This document shows positions 63,811 to 64,000 of a stretch of 64,000 nucleotides of DNA, in pieces. Source of the stretch: CAWEWH01 sp963812775 (lineage in GTDB: Bacteria; Pseudomonadota; Alphaproteobacteria; Rhizobiales; Beijerinckiaceae). The stretch is taken from NCBI GenBank assembly GCA_963812775.1, contig CAWEWH010000008.1, forward strand, positions 387,859-451,858. Reading direction: 5' to 3'. The position numbers and the translations under genes were made by a program. The first letter of the stretch is position 1. Every line of letters begins with the position of its first letter. Under the pieces are notes generated by a model. It had not been told where the DNA came from, ran no database searches, and saw only the letters and a list, made by a program, of their open reading frames with translations.

Positions 63811-64000
63811 TCAGAACGTAAAATCTACTGCCGCGGCAGCGTAACCGCCCGGTCCTTCGTCCCTCTGGTTCAGCCATCCCCCAGAAATCGTAATCTTGGC
63901 AGGGCCTGCAGCTAAGGCCTGTGACATGCGCGCCTACACGAACCTGGTCAGTCCGGTCGTTGCCTAAAGTTCCGATTTCAGGGCCGATGAAGACCTGGTT
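63811..64000 (-). pseudogene. C-terminal end of a BcsS-like outer-membrane beta-barrel protein (partial, frameshifted)
   Basis: From the window edge the minus strand reads FIGPEIGTLGNDRTDQVRVG and AHVTGL, then after a change of frame near 63910 AAGPAKITISGGWLNQRDEG followed by PGGYAAAAVDFTF and stop. Ending on Phe after alternating strands is typical of an outer-membrane barrel, and G-P-E-x-x-x-x-G-[ND]-[DS] with R-V-G-x-H-x-T-G is the end pattern of the cellulose-biosynthesis-associated BcsS family. The gene body is outside the window. Confidence 0.5.

Noticed and set aside
1..64000. rRNA, tRNA genes and CRISPR arrays
   Set aside because: No cloverleaf with a TTCRANNY-like arm, no rRNA-like stretch and no regularly spaced repeats were found by eye; a covariance-model search would be needed to exclude divergent ones.

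Overview
The window looks like chromosomal DNA of a high-GC alphaproteobacterium, probably of the order Hyphomicrobiales (Bradyrhizobium/Xanthobacteraceae-like). The grounds are base and codon composition plus marker families on the right: HdeA/B-type and Rap1a/Tai-type secreted proteins, a BcsS-like outer-membrane protein fragment, a caspase-fold protein, DUF2939, and DUF5681 next to a ParB-methylase. This assignment is an inference; there is no rRNA or tRNA gene to anchor it.

Region 1 (1-35.3 kb, all + strand) is one long surface-polysaccharide cluster of about 35 genes. Most are joined by ATGA, GTGA or TGATG overlaps, so it is probably a single transcription unit. It encodes nucleotide-sugar synthesis (gmd and a probable GDP-fucose synthase end, rmlA-fdtA-DegT for a dTDP-3-amino sugar, and a TviB/WbpA-type UDP-sugar dehydrogenase). 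It also encodes a nonulosonate-type branch (short NeuB-like synthase, a GT2 protein fused to a NeuA-like domain, two SpsF-like cytidylyltransferases) and a dispersed glycosyl-amidation set (HisH-like WbuY, WbpG/WbuX-like amidotransferase plus a degenerate second copy, HisF-like WbuZ). A built-in sulfation branch (sulfotransferase, CysD, CysN/C) is present, with several glycosyltransferases, about eight methyltransferase-like proteins, a PhyH dioxygenase and an ABC exporter (Wzm, Wzt with a C-terminal carbohydrate-binding domain). Together they suggest an ABC-exported, sulfated, methylated and amidinated capsule or O-antigen.

Region 2 (35.3-41.4 kb, - strand) is one very large serralysin-like metalloprotease gene of about 2,000 codons. 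It carries three nearly identical 1,314-bp tandem modules (cadherin-like, LamG-like and Ca-binding glycine-rich segments) and an unrecognised duplicated C-terminal module.

Region 3 (41.6-45 kb) is a phage-type recombination module (HNH, ERF annealing protein, PD-(D/E)XK nuclease) divergent from an HTH regulator, with a perfect inverted repeat between them. It is followed by a GT2 glycosyltransferase and a collagen-like lipoprotein. Region 4 (45-64 kb) is gene-poor accessory DNA: small membrane and secreted proteins, a luciferase-like oxidoreductase, an OafA-type acyltransferase, a decayed ParB-methylase/DUF5681 pair, a phage primase remnant next to 10-bp iteron-like repeats, SRAP, HdeA/B-like and caspase-like genes, and the end of a BcsS-like gene.

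A recurring oddity is that at least fourteen genes between 5 and 44 kb are broken by what look like single-base insertions at places where the protein family clearly continues in the next frame. In the right part, single-base deletions predominate. In the protease the frameshift can be dated against two intact sister repeats. Either the assembly carries uncorrected indels or the locus is decaying. I annotated the left-hand genes as intact-by-design with a frame break, and the right-hand ones as pseudogenes when several defects coincide.
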